Origin: an uncultured Clostridia bacterium
Lineage (GTDB): Bacteria > Bacillota > Clostridia > Oscillospirales > Acutalibacteraceae
DNA: 64,000 nt
Assembly (NCBI GenBank): GCA_944384855.1
Contig: CALWUY010000035.1
Coordinates: 1 to 64,000, forward strand
Direction: 5' to 3'
The translations under genes were made by a program, and so were the position numbers. Shown one piece after another: positions 29,367 to 37,761 of the stretch (position 1 is its first letter; every line of letters begins with the position of its first letter). The notes under the pieces were generated by a model. The model ran no database searches. It saw nothing but the letters and a program-made list of their open reading frames with translations, and had not been told where the DNA came from.

Positions 29367-30227
29367 ATGCCAGCAAAATTCGGGCCGGCGGGCACGGGAG
29401 ACTCATTTAAGCAAAAAGGGTATAAATCAAGTCTGCAAGTGCCGGCTTATCTGAAGGATATCGGACTTGACTGTTTTGAGTATCAGTGCGGTCGCGGTGT
29501 TAATATAGGTTTAGAGAAAGCATCTGAGTTAGGCTCTATAGCCCGAGAAAATGAAATATCTCTGTCTTTGCATGCTCCTTATTACATTTCAATGTCTTCT
29601 GTTGATGAAGAAAAGCGGCTCAACTCAATTAATTACATTTTGGACTCAGCGGCAGCAGTAAACGCTATGGGTGGAGACAGAATTGTCGTTCACACAGGTT
29701 CATGCGGTAAAATTTCGAGGGGACAAGCTCTGGAACTCGCGATTGATACAATGAAAAAATCTCTGTCGGCATTGAAATCGAAAGAACTTTCACATATTCA
29801 TATTTGTCCTGAGACCATGGGAAAAGTCAATCAGTTGGGAACGCTGGATGAGGTTATTGAACTTTGCAGAATAGATGAAAGTTTGATTCCATGCATTGAT
29901 TTCGGTCATCTTAATGCAAGGGATATGGGGATTTTAAATACCAAATCCGACTTTGATAATATATTTTCAAAGATTAGAAATTCATTGGGAACGGAAAGAC
30001 TTAAGAATTTTCATTCGCATTTTTCAAAAATAGAATACACCACCGGCGGTGAAAAGCGGCATTTGACCTTTGAAGATAAAGTTTACGGTCCTGATTTTGA
30101 ACCGGTTATGGAGCTTACATATAAATATGGCTGTTCGCCTATATTTATATGCGAATCGGCAGGCACACAGGCTGAAGACGCAAAAATTATGAAAAACTAT
30201 TATATTTCGCTTACTGGGGAGATTTAA
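29367..30227 (+). CDS. Endonuclease IV-like TIM-barrel (AP endonuclease family 2)
   Basis: 286 residues, the length of Nfo. Metal-ligand segments are LHAPYY, VVHTGS, ICPETMGK, CIDFGHLNAR, NFHSHFSK, EKRHL and ICESAG. In Nfo the second-last site is an Asp-x-His pair; here Lys-Arg-His occupies it, as in a divergent Firmicutes/archaeal subgroup. AP-site incision is the likely role, but a related isomerase function is possible. CGGAGG precedes the ATG, 2 bp after yqeG. Confidence 0.8.
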   Translation: MPAKFGPAGTGDSFKQKGYKSSLQVPAYLKDIGLDCFEYQCGRGVNIGLEKASELGSIARENEISLSLHAPYYISMSSVDEEKRLNSINYILDSAAAVNAMGGDRIVVHTGSCGKISRGQALELAIDTMKKSLSALKSKELSHIHICPETMGKVNQLGTLDEVIELCRIDESLIPCIDFGHLNARDMGILNTKSDFDNIFSKIRNSLGTERLKNFHSHFSKIEYTTGGEKRHLTFEDKVYGPDFEPVMELTYKYGCSPIFICESAGTQAEDAKIMKNYYISLTGEI

Positions 30228-30229
30228 TT

Positions 30230-32821
30230 ATGATTTGGCACAGCGCAAATAAAGATGAAGTGTTGGCGGAAATTGGGGTTGACGACAAATCAGGCCTTGC
30301 AAACGGAATCGCTGATGAAAGGCTGGCTCAATACGGCCAGAATATAATTTCCAACATTGAAAAGCCTACTTTTCTTTCTTTTTTTCTTTCACAGCTGAAA
30401 AATAAAATGGTAATCTCTTTGATTATTATTGCGTTTTTGTCTTTTTTCGTTTCATTAATGTATGACACGATAGACATTTTTTCTCCTTTGCTTATAATTG
30501 CAATTGTTGTTATAAATGCTGTGATAAGCGCTTATTATCTGTTTACCAGCAAAAATATGCTTGAGGACATAAAGCAGTATACTAATCCTAAAGTTACCGT
30601 GTTGAGAGAAGGAATACTGAAATCGGTTAATGCTTCACTGCTTGTTCCGGGGGATATAATCTTGCTTGAAGAAGGGGATTATATTCCGGCGGATGCAAGG
30701 TTGATTGAGGCAAATGAATTCAGATGCAATGAAAGTTTTCTTACCGGAAACGATGTGCCGGTAGAAAAATATCCTGATATAGTTTTAGAGGATATTACTC
30801 CGGTTGAGAAACGTTCCAACATTGTTTTTTCGGGGTGCAGCGTTGTGCACGGAAACGCGAAGGCAGTTGTCGTGGCTACCGGTTTTGATACAGAAGCCGG
30901 ACGTACGGTTTCCATTCTTCAGCAGGATGGCGAAAACCGGCTTCCTTTGCAGAAGAAGCTTGAAAATATAGGCAAGATAACAAATCTGGTTATTTTGGTA
31001 ATTTGTTTTATCGTATTTATAATCGGTATGATACAAAATTTTGCTTCCGAGAACTTTGCAACGATGACATTAAAAATGTTGCTGAATTCCGTGGCATTAG
31101 CTGTTGCCGCAATACCTGAAGGCCTTCCCGCAATTACCACGGTCGTTATTGCAATCGGAATTCACAGGATTTTAAATGATCAGATTATTTTGAAGGAAGC
31201 AGATGTTGCTGAACTTATAGGAAGAACCGATGTTATCTGCTGTGACAAAACGGGAGTTTTCACTCACAATAAAATGGCAGTAAGCCGTATATATGACGGA
31301 AAACAGCTTATCGACATAGAAAATGACGGCATTGATGAGAATGCTTCTATGATACTGCGGGTAGCTACTGTGTGCTCGACGCTGAACAATGACTCGACTG
31401 AAAACGCTATTGAAAAGGCCTGTCTTGCATATAATTCAATGTCCAAGCAGGATATTGATAACTTATATCCGCACATTTCCGAAATTCCTTTTGATTCTGA
31501 TCGTAAGACGATGACGGTAATTACAATGATAAATGAAAAACCGTTTGCAATTGTAAAAGGTGCCGCCGAGCTCGTAATTCCAAACTGTATAGGGTGTAAC
31601 AGGGAAGACATTCTTAATATAAACGAACAGCTTGCAAATGACGCGTACAGAATTGTATGTATAGCTATGCGACCACTCAGTGAAATACCCGCAAATCCGT
31701 CAGCTGAAGATATTGAAAAGAATTTGACTTTTGTAGGTCTTATTGCGCTAAATGATCCTCCCCGCAGCGGCGTGGTAGAAGAAATAGCCGCATGTGATGC
31801 GGCAGGCATAACGACAGTTATGATAACCGGCGATAATCTGACGACGGCAAAAACGATTGCCAGAAGGATAGGTATATTGAAAGACGGTACATCTGCAATA
31901 TCCGGAGCCGAATTGGCTGCTTTAACTGATGAGGAATTAGCTGATAATATACAAAAGTATACAGTATATGCCCGTGTTTCTCCGAATGACAAGCTGCGTA
32001 TAGTAAAGGCCTGGCAGAAACACGGTAAGGTTGTAACAATTACCGGTGACAGTATACAGGATGCTAACGCACTGTCACAGGCAGAGGTAGGATGCGCCAT
32101 AGGCAGATTCGGCACTGACATAGCAAAGGGAAGCGCTAATATCATTATTCAGAATAACCGTTTTGATTCAATTGTCCGCGCGGTTAAGGAAAGCCGAAGC
32201 TTATTCAGTAATATAAAAAAATCCGTCTCTTATTTATTCAGCTGTAATTTCGGCGAAATACTGACGGTCTTTTTCGGACTTTTAATATTTAAATGCATGC
32301 CTCTCGCGGCAGCTCAGTTATTATGGATTAATTTGCTTACTGACTGTGCTCCGGCAATCTCTCTGAGTATGGAGAAGGCTGAAAAAGATGTAATGAATAC
32401 AAAACCGCTTTCAAGTATAGGAAGAATTTTTGATTTGAAAACGGTAATTGCTATTTTGCTGCAAAGTATCGTAATAGCAGTTACTGCACTTATTGCATTT
32501 GGTATCGGATTTGATTTCGGTGACACCTCTACCGCAATGACCATGGCGTTTGCCACTTTGGGTATAACACAAATTTTCCACTGCATTAATAATAAATTCA
32601 GCGGTACAATTTTCAATAAAGAGTTTTTCGCCAATAAGTTTATGAACTTTTCGGTATTGATTACACTGTTTGTTGTTCTGTTTTTGATTTTTACACCCGC
32701 GGGATTTGTGTTCGGATTTAATTTGCTGACATTCAGCCAGTTTTTAATTTGTCTTGCGCTCTCAGCAGTAATTATTCTGTTTACCGAAATCTTAAAGTTG
32801 ATTTTTAAACCTTATAAATAA
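30230..32821 (+). CDS. P2-type cation ATPase with altered catalytic motifs
   Basis: 863 residues with ten likely membrane segments, as in P2A calcium pumps. The ion-site residues look conserved: AAIPEGLPA in M4 (Glu297) and NLLTDCAPA in M6. The catalytic loops do not. The actuator TGES reads TGND (172-175), the phosphorylation motif DKTGTLT reads DKTGVFT (Asp339 kept), and TGDGVNDAP reads TGDSIQDAN (605-613, both Asp kept). Loss of the actuator Glu should slow dephosphorylation in a classical pump, so this may be a slow, regulatory or non-pumping form. KGAAEL and TGDNLTTAK are near normal. It is 2 bp after the endonuclease IV-like gene. Confidence 0.85.
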   Translation: MIWHSANKDEVLAEIGVDDKSGLANGIADERLAQYGQNIISNIEKPTFLSFFLSQLKNKMVISLIIIAFLSFFVSLMYDTIDIFSPLLIIAIVVINAVISAYYLFTSKNMLEDIKQYTNPKVTVLREGILKSVNASLLVPGDIILLEEGDYIPADARLIEANEFRCNESFLTGNDVPVEKYPDIVLEDITPVEKRSNIVFSGCSVVHGNAKAVVVATGFDTEAGRTVSILQQDGENRLPLQKKLENIGKITNLVILVICFIVFIIGMIQNFASENFATMTLKMLLNSVALAVAAIPEGLPAITTVVIAIGIHRILNDQIILKEADVAELIGRTDVICCDKTGVFTHNKMAVSRIYDGKQLIDIENDGIDENASMILRVATVCSTLNNDSTENAIEKACLAYNSMSKQDIDNLYPHISEIPFDSDRKTMTVITMINEKPFAIVKGAAELVIPNCIGCNREDILNINEQLANDAYRIVCIAMRPLSEIPANPSAEDIEKNLTFVGLIALNDPPRSGVVEEIAACDAAGITTVMITGDNLTTAKTIARRIGILKDGTSAISGAELAALTDEELADNIQKYTVYARVSPNDKLRIVKAWQKHGKVVTITGDSIQDANALSQAEVGCAIGRFGTDIAKGSANIIIQNNRFDSIVRAVKESRSLFSNIKKSVSYLFSCNFGEILTVFFGLLIFKCMPLAAAQLLWINLLTDCAPAISLSMEKAEKDVMNTKPLSSIGRIFDLKTVIAILLQSIVIAVTALIAFGIGFDFGDTSTAMTMAFATLGITQIFHCINNKFSGTIFNKEFFANKFMNFSVLITLFVVLFLIFTPAGFVFGFNLLTFSQFLICLALSAVIILFTEILKLIFKPYK

Positions 32822-32854
32822 AAAAAAGCCTGTATTTTTAATACAGGCTTTTTT
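32822..32854. terminator. Bidirectional terminator between ATPase and AraC genes
   Basis: A 15-bp perfect stem with A-tract and T-tract (32822-32836 and 32840-32854) and a 3-nt loop lies between two convergent genes. Confidence 0.9.
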
Positions 32855-32859
32855 GTGTT

Positions 32860-33654
32860 CTATCTGTTACTTAAATCCTTTACCGGTAGATTGCCTACGA
32901 TATTTTTGTATGTTCTTGAAAAATATGACAGATTGCTGTATCCGCTGTGATATGCGCTTTCTGCGACATTATATTTACCGGATTTAAGCAGGGATTTTGC
33001 ATGCATACACCTAATATAATTAAGATGTGTAAATATAGTATTACCGGTTATCTCTTTAAAAATATGGCTCAGGTAGTACTTGCTTGTATTGAACTTGGTA
33101 CTTATTTCTTCAAGTGTTATGTTTTTCGTGAAATTTTCGTACATGTATTCGGTAACAGATTTTACCAGTTTGACTTTACGCGTATTTGTCACCGTATCCT
33201 TAAGTTTGATATCTTCTCTTGAAAGCAGAGAAAATAATACTTTAATATATCCTGTAACTGCCTGTTTGTAATTTAATTGTTTATCAGTTAATTCTTCAAC
33301 TATTTTTTTATATATATGCACAATTTCATAATTAGTAGATTTATATGGCAAAAACTCGTAATAAATGTTGTGAATTTCATTATCAATTATAAGACAAAAG
33401 TAGCAGCATTGTTCGCCTGTTGTATACATATCGTGAATTTTATTGTTGTTGATTATTGCCATTTCTCCAACATTATAATTTCTTTCTACACCGTCGCAAA
33501 TTAGTGTCAGCACGCCTTCGGTAACAATAAGTAATTCAGGGCTTTTATGCCAATGGGGAAAATTCGGAGATTTGTTTGTAATTTTATCAATGTGAAAAAT
33601 TATTTTTAATTCACTGTCGTAGAAATTTTCTGAATTATGATATTCGTAAGGCAT
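32860..33654 (-). CDS. AraC-family transcriptional regulator
   Basis: 264 residues. The N-terminal cupin-like sensor (FPHWHKSPELLIVTEG, ~32-47) is followed by two helix-turn-helix motifs (ITLEEISTKFNTSKYYLSHIF and NVAESAYHSGYSNLSYFSRTY regions, ~185-255). The gene is divergent from the sugar isomerase operon, and the shared intergenic region holds candidate AraC-type half sites, so it probably activates that operon in response to its substrate. The ligand is unknown. Confidence 0.9.
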   Translation of the reverse strand: MPYEYHNSENFYDSELKIIFHIDKITNKSPNFPHWHKSPELLIVTEGVLTLICDGVERNYNVGEMAIINNNKIHDMYTTGEQCCYFCLIIDNEIHNIYYEFLPYKSTNYEIVHIYKKIVEELTDKQLNYKQAVTGYIKVLFSLLSREDIKLKDTVTNTRKVKLVKSVTEYMYENFTKNITLEEISTKFNTSKYYLSHIFKEITGNTIFTHLNYIRCMHAKSLLKSGKYNVAESAYHSGYSNLSYFSRTYKNIVGNLPVKDLSNR

Positions 33655-33690
33655 AGAATCACTCCTTTAAATGATTATATAACATTTTCA

Positions 33691-33760
33691 TTTAAAAAGC
33701 AATATTGTGTTAAAAAACAGCAATTTTATTGCTTTACTCAGTTTCATTTATAATTATAAT
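33691..33760 (+). promoter_or_regulatory. AraC-type operator half sites and promoter
   Basis: AGCAAT occurs as direct repeats at 33698-33703 and 33719-33724, exactly 21 bp apart (two helical turns, the spacing of AraC I1/I2). An inverted copy ATTGCT is at 33728-33733. The next elements are a weak -35 TTTACT (33733-33738) and TATAAT (33755-33760), 16 bp apart. AAAGCAATA (33696-33704) and TATTGCTTT (33727-33735) also form a perfect inverted repeat. The site abuts the -35, as expected for a class II activator. Confidence 0.5.
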
Positions 33761-33789
33761 GAAATCAGAACTAATAAGGAGGCATATTT

Positions 33790-34644
33790 ATGTATAATTT
33801 TCCGATAGGTGTAATGGTTGAATCTTTCAGACTGCCTTACAGAGAGGCGGTTGAGAAAGCGGCTTCATTGGGAGCAAAGGGTTTACAGATTTATATGACG
33901 CAGGGAGATATGGCGCCGGAAAATCTTGATATGAAAAAAATCAAGGAGTTACTTGATATTGCTAAATCGTACGGTTTGGCGTTTTCGGCTGTGTGCGGAG
34001 ATTTTGGGCAGGGTTTTTCCGATCCTGAACTTAATAAAATTAATATTGAACGTTCAAAGCGTGTTATGGAACTGGCTCTTGGACTTGAAACAAAAATTGT
34101 TACTACCCATATAGGCGTAGTGCCGGCTGACAGCAGCCATACAAGATATAAAATTATGCAGGAGGCCTGCCATATTTTGGCTGAATATGCGGACAGTATG
34201 AATTCGCATTTTGCGGTTGAAACAGGGCCTGAAACCGCAGACGTATTAAAAGGATTTTTGGATTCACTTAATTCCAGAGGAGTAGCGGTTAATTTAGATC
34301 CTGCCAACTTTGTCATGGTAACAGGCGATGATCCGGTTAAAGCGGTGCACACCTTAAAAGATTATATTGTTCATACTCATGCAAAAGACGGTATCAAGCT
34401 TTTGGATGTCAAACCTGAAATAATATACGGTATCGAAAAAGCGGATGAAGAAGCTGCATGGGATGTAGCATTTAAAGAAATGCCTCTTGGAAAAGGAAAA
34501 GTAGATTTCAAAAATTATCTTAAAGCGTTGGATGAAATCGGATACAGAGGCTATTTGACTATCGAAAGAGAAGTGGGCGATGATCCGATTAGTGATATAA
34601 ATACTGCTGTAAATTATTTAAGTAATATTATCGGGGAGTCTTAA
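33790..34644 (+). CDS. Sugar phosphate isomerase/epimerase (AP_endonuc_2 TIM barrel)
   Basis: 284 residues. The metal ligands of the fold are visible: Glu in VETGPE, Asp in NLDPANF, His in HTHAKDG and Glu in LTIEREVG. Such enzymes isomerise keto sugars or inositol derivatives. AAGGAGGC precedes the ATG. It is the first gene of a three-gene operon with an oxidoreductase and a second isomerase and no transporter, which suggests conversion of a rare sugar or cyclitol. The substrate cannot be read from sequence. Confidence 0.85.
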   Translation: MYNFPIGVMVESFRLPYREAVEKAASLGAKGLQIYMTQGDMAPENLDMKKIKELLDIAKSYGLAFSAVCGDFGQGFSDPELNKINIERSKRVMELALGLETKIVTTHIGVVPADSSHTRYKIMQEACHILAEYADSMNSHFAVETGPETADVLKGFLDSLNSRGVAVNLDPANFVMVTGDDPVKAVHTLKDYIVHTHAKDGIKLLDVKPEIIYGIEKADEEAAWDVAFKEMPLGKGKVDFKNYLKALDEIGYRGYLTIEREVGDDPISDINTAVNYLSNIIGES

Positions 34645-34646
34645 CT

Positions 34647-35705
34647 GTGGAAAAATTAAAAATAGGTATTATAGGTGTTGGCGGAATATCTGAACTACAT
34701 ATAAAAGGCTATCTCGCAGACAGCAGATGTGAACTCACGGCTTTCTGCGACATCAACGAAGAACGTTTAAAATTCATGGGCAAAAAATACGGAATCACCC
34801 GCCTGTATACTGATAAGGATGAAATGTTGAAAGAATGCCCGGATTTAGACGCCGTAAGTGTCTGCACATGGAATGCGGCGCATGTGGAATGTACAATAGC
34901 CGCACTTAACGCCGGAAAGCATGTAATATGCGAAAAACCTATGGCCATGAATGCTCAGGAAGCTGCGAAAATGAGAAAAGCTGCAGAACGTAACAATAAG
35001 CTTTTAATGATCGGCTTTGTTCGCAGGTACGGCAAGGATGCCATTGTTACCAAGGATTTCATTGATTCCGGTGATTTTGGTGAAATTTACTATGCCAAAG
35101 CAACATATCTGCGCAGGGCAGGGGCTCCCGGCGGCTGGTTCGGAAATAAGGAATTATCCGGAGGAGGTCCTTTAATCGATTTAGGAGTTCATGTTATAGA
35201 TCTTGCGCGTTATCTTGCGGGAAATCCCAAACCGGTTTCTGTATATGCTGCTGCTTTTAAAAAGCTGGGTAACAGAAACAATTTAAAACTTACTGAAAAA
35301 TACGGAATTGTAAACGATAATGAAGTATTTGATGTTGAGGATTTAGCGACTGCATTAATTCGTTTTGATAACGGATTTGTTATTTCTGTTGAAGCAAGTT
35401 TTAGTCTGAACATTAAAGCAGATATCGGTACCATTCAGCTTTTCGGTACAAAGGCGGGAGCTATTCTTGATCCTGAACTTGAAATATTTACCGAAAGTAA
35501 TAACTATTTGACGAATATAAGCTTCAAAGAATCTACCGCGCTCAGTTTTGACGGACTTTTTGAAGGCGAAATCAAACATTTCATTGATTGTATTGCCGAC
35601 GGTGCCGCATGTATTTCTCCCGCAGAAGACGGTATCATATTGATGAAGATATTGGATGCTGCATACAAATCTGCTGAATCAGGTCATGAGGAGGTAATAC
35701 AATAA
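34647..35705 (+). CDS. Gfo/Idh/MocA-family NAD(P)-dependent oxidoreductase
   Basis: 352 residues. The Rossmann motif IGIIGVGGIS and the EKPMAMNAQEA block (~94-104) with the conserved Lys are typical, followed by the substrate domain with GGGPLIDLGVHVIDLARYL. The start is GTG at 34647, behind GGGGAG. These enzymes oxidise sugars or inositols, here probably feeding or drawing from the neighbouring isomerases. Confidence 0.9.
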   Translation: MEKLKIGIIGVGGISELHIKGYLADSRCELTAFCDINEERLKFMGKKYGITRLYTDKDEMLKECPDLDAVSVCTWNAAHVECTIAALNAGKHVICEKPMAMNAQEAAKMRKAAERNNKLLMIGFVRRYGKDAIVTKDFIDSGDFGEIYYAKATYLRRAGAPGGWFGNKELSGGGPLIDLGVHVIDLARYLAGNPKPVSVYAAAFKKLGNRNNLKLTEKYGIVNDNEVFDVEDLATALIRFDNGFVISVEASFSLNIKADIGTIQLFGTKAGAILDPELEIFTESNNYLTNISFKESTALSFDGLFEGEIKHFIDCIADGAACISPAEDGIILMKILDAAYKSAESGHEEVIQ

Positions 35706-35706
35706 T

Positions 35707-36570
35707 ATGAAAAGTTCGGTTTCTTCATACAGTTTTGCGTATTTAATGCAGAATGAAAATGAAACACAAATGTCTGTAATATTAAAAGCAAAGAATTTCG
35801 GATTTGATGCGATTGAGTTTACAGATTTGGTATATCCTGAAAATATGACTGAGGCAGAATACGCCTCTGAAATCAAGAAAGAAGCTGAAAAAGCAGGTAT
35901 TGAAATCTCATGTTACAGTGTTGGAGCAGATTTATTATCGGGCTCGAACGGAGATTTGGACGCAGAGGTTGAACGGATAAAGAAAAAGGTTGATATAGCC
36001 GAAATATTAGGTGTTAAATTAATGCGTCATGATGCAAGCTTTTCATTTTTGGAGGGTAAACGTCTTTATAACGGCTTTTCAAATGTTTTGGACCGGTTAG
36101 CTGACGGTTGCCGCAGAATTACTGAGTATGCAGAAACTAAAGGTATAAAAACTATGGTTGAAAACCACGGATTTTTTGCGCAGGATTCTGAAAGGGTAGA
36201 GGCACTTGTAAACAGGGTTGCACATCCGAATTTCGGTATACAGGTGGATTTCGGTAATTTTCTATGTGTAGATGAAAATCCGGCAACCGCGGTTGGCAGA
36301 TGCGCGCCTTATGTATTCAACGCACATATCAAGGATTTTATATTCAAATCCGGAGAAGAAGGCAGTCCGGGAGATGGTTTCATTTTTACCCGCAGCGGAA
36401 ATTATATAAGAGGTACTGTTTTAGGTCACGGAATCGTACCTATTAAGCAATGCGTATCAATTTTAAAATCCAACGGTTATGACGGATATCTGACACTTGA
36501 ATTTGAAGGATTGGAAAGACTTGATTATGCTTTAAATCAGGGTGCAAAATATATAAATAGCTTACAATAA
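35707..36570 (+). CDS. Sugar phosphate isomerase/epimerase, second paralogue
   Basis: 287 residues, TIM barrel. Ligand segments are MVENHGFF, QVDFGNF, NAHIKDF and LTLEFEG. It begins 1 bp after the oxidoreductase stop. It is only distantly similar to the first isomerase of the operon, so the two probably act on successive intermediates. A terminator follows directly. Confidence 0.85.
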   Translation: MKSSVSSYSFAYLMQNENETQMSVILKAKNFGFDAIEFTDLVYPENMTEAEYASEIKKEAEKAGIEISCYSVGADLLSGSNGDLDAEVERIKKKVDIAEILGVKLMRHDASFSFLEGKRLYNGFSNVLDRLADGCRRITEYAETKGIKTMVENHGFFAQDSERVEALVNRVAHPNFGIQVDFGNFLCVDENPATAVGRCAPYVFNAHIKDFIFKSGEEGSPGDGFIFTRSGNYIRGTVLGHGIVPIKQCVSILKSNGYDGYLTLEFEGLERLDYALNQGAKYINSLQ

Positions 36571-36573
36571 ATC

Positions 36574-36614
36574 AAAAGCACCGTTGCACCGTTGCTGTAC
36601 GCTTCGGTGCTTTT
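36574..36614 (+). terminator. Terminator of the isomerase operon
   Basis: AAAAGCACCG (36574-36583) and CGGTGCTTTT (36605-36614) form a perfect 10-bp stem. Confidence 0.8.
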
Positions 36615-36662
36615 AATTTATTGTAATATAGGCGGGAAGAAAAGTGGTATTTTTTAATACTA

Positions 36663-36682
36663 TGAATTATACTAAATGAATA
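36663..36682. repeat. Left copy of 20-bp direct repeat (putative att site)
   Basis: The 20 bases from 36663 are identical to 39816-39835. Behind both copies a partly matching tail follows (TTTCGC then CAATT, offset by three bases on the left). The pair bounds the Rep/recombinase element, 3153 bp from repeat to repeat. Confidence 0.65.
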
Positions 36683-36738
36683 GTGTTTCGCATCAATTCG
36701 CTACCGCTTTGCAGAAAAGCTGTTGATATAAAAAAAAA

Positions 36739-36766
36739 GAAAGAGACCGTTAAAACGGTCTCTTTC
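36739..36766 (+). terminator. Strong hairpin at the left end of the element
   Basis: A 13-bp perfect stem (36739-36751 with 36754-36766) carries a 2-nt loop and a T-rich tail. It would insulate the element from upstream transcription. Confidence 0.75.
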
Positions 36767-36884
36767 TCTTTTTGATACCCTGCCCGCGTTATCAAGTAAT
36801 CAGCTTATAGAAACGCACGGTCTCAATGGAGCAGGGCTGTGCCTTACGCACTCCGCTTAATAAATATATCACGGGGTGCATAAA
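36767..36884 (+). other. Structured leader before the 55-residue ORF
   Basis: CCCTGC (36778-36783) can pair with GCAGGG (36831-36836), and inside it GCGTT (36786-36790) with AACGC (36812-36816). The remaining bases up to the ORF are AT-rich. It could be an origin component or an RNA leader. Confidence 0.4.
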
Positions 36885-37052
36885 ATGTCAAGTGAAAATT
36901 TTAAAATGTATTTTGCGTGTGTAGACTGCCCGAATTTAAAGCGCAGTAGTTTATGGGGGTGGGTATGCGTGTTTGAACCCGAAAAGCCCTCAGAAGTCAA
37001 AATAGATGTGTTTTCAGACGTTCCTGACTTTTGTCCTCGTTTGCCTTTCTGA
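36885..37052 (+). CDS. 55-residue Cys-rich small protein of the mobile element
   Basis: An ATG at 36885 is 6 bp after GGGGTG (36873-36878) and opens a 55-codon frame ending with TGA at 37050-37052. Composition is protein-like: a CVDC pair at 12-15, further Cys at 28 and 50, four Phe, and an acidic, Pro-containing C-terminal half. The Cys arrangement could bind one zinc. No family is recognised. Position just ahead of the structured region suggests a role in element control, but that is a guess. Confidence 0.55.
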   Translation: MSSENFKMYFACVDCPNLKRSSLWGWVCVFEPEKPSEVKIDVFSDVPDFCPRLPF

Positions 37053-37761
37053 GCGTTACGACTTCGCGCTCCCGCCTTGATAGGCGGGCGGGGGGTGGTA
37101 GACTCTTACCATAGCAACGCAGAGACTATGACACGCCGCCGCCGATACGCCTTTAAAAGAAGTTAACCAGTGCGCACACTGGTTAACGATAAAGGCGGCG
37201 GCGTGAGCGTGGGTGCGCGGGGGTATGGCGGGCGCGAGCCGCAACGTAGGCGAGCGGGCACTCAGGCACACGTGCAAGCCGTAAGGCGTGGTAACGTGTG
37301 CCGAGTTCGCGCACCCGAAAGGGCGCGAGTGCAACAAAAAAGCTGACAGGTCAGGTTTTTTGTTGCCTAAATGCGAGCGCCTACCGAGCCCGTTGCCGTT
37401 AGCGCGGAATTGTTTACAAATTCCGCGTAGGCAACAACTGCGCCGCAAGTTCCACCCCCAAAAACATACTGCAAGTGAAAGCGTGTGCTTTTTGCGGGGT
37501 GGGCGCGCGGTGCAGAGCGAATGCGGGAGAACGCTGAATTGTCAAGGGCGAAGTCGGTCAGACTTCGCTTGCTGTAGCCCTTGACAATCGAAAAAAAAGC
37601 ATAATCTTAAAAGGCGGCCGCAGGGCTTGCCCTTGCGCCGCTTATCTGCCAATACACTTTTTGCTGTGTCCAGCGCAGTGCACGCGCGTGAGTGCGTGCG
37701 CGCGCGGCGGCTTTCCTATATACTTGACTAAGTAACATAAAGCGGTAGTTTGTGTTCCTAA
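37053..37761 (+). other. GC-rich, palindrome-dense non-coding region (putative rolling-circle origin)
   Basis: No credible gene is present over 700 bp. Inverted repeats seen are: 37071-37088 (7-bp stem); a long nested hairpin 37132-37205 with 12-bp outer arms (CACGCCGCCGCC and its complement) and an 11-bp inner stem 37162-37172/37177-37187; 37265-37273/37294-37302; 37331-37341/37356-37366; 37403-37411/37419-37427; and 37538-37549/37577-37588 enclosing GAAGTC/GACTTC. This density fits double- or single-strand origins of a rolling-circle replicon, or a large structured RNA. The open frames on either strand here look like chance readings. Confidence 0.6.

Noticed and set aside
37056-37584. Two frames of 98-130 residues in the palindromic block
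   Set aside because: Composition is dominated by Arg/Ala/Cys/His and by palindromic DNA, there is no ribosome binding site, and the two overlap on opposite strands.
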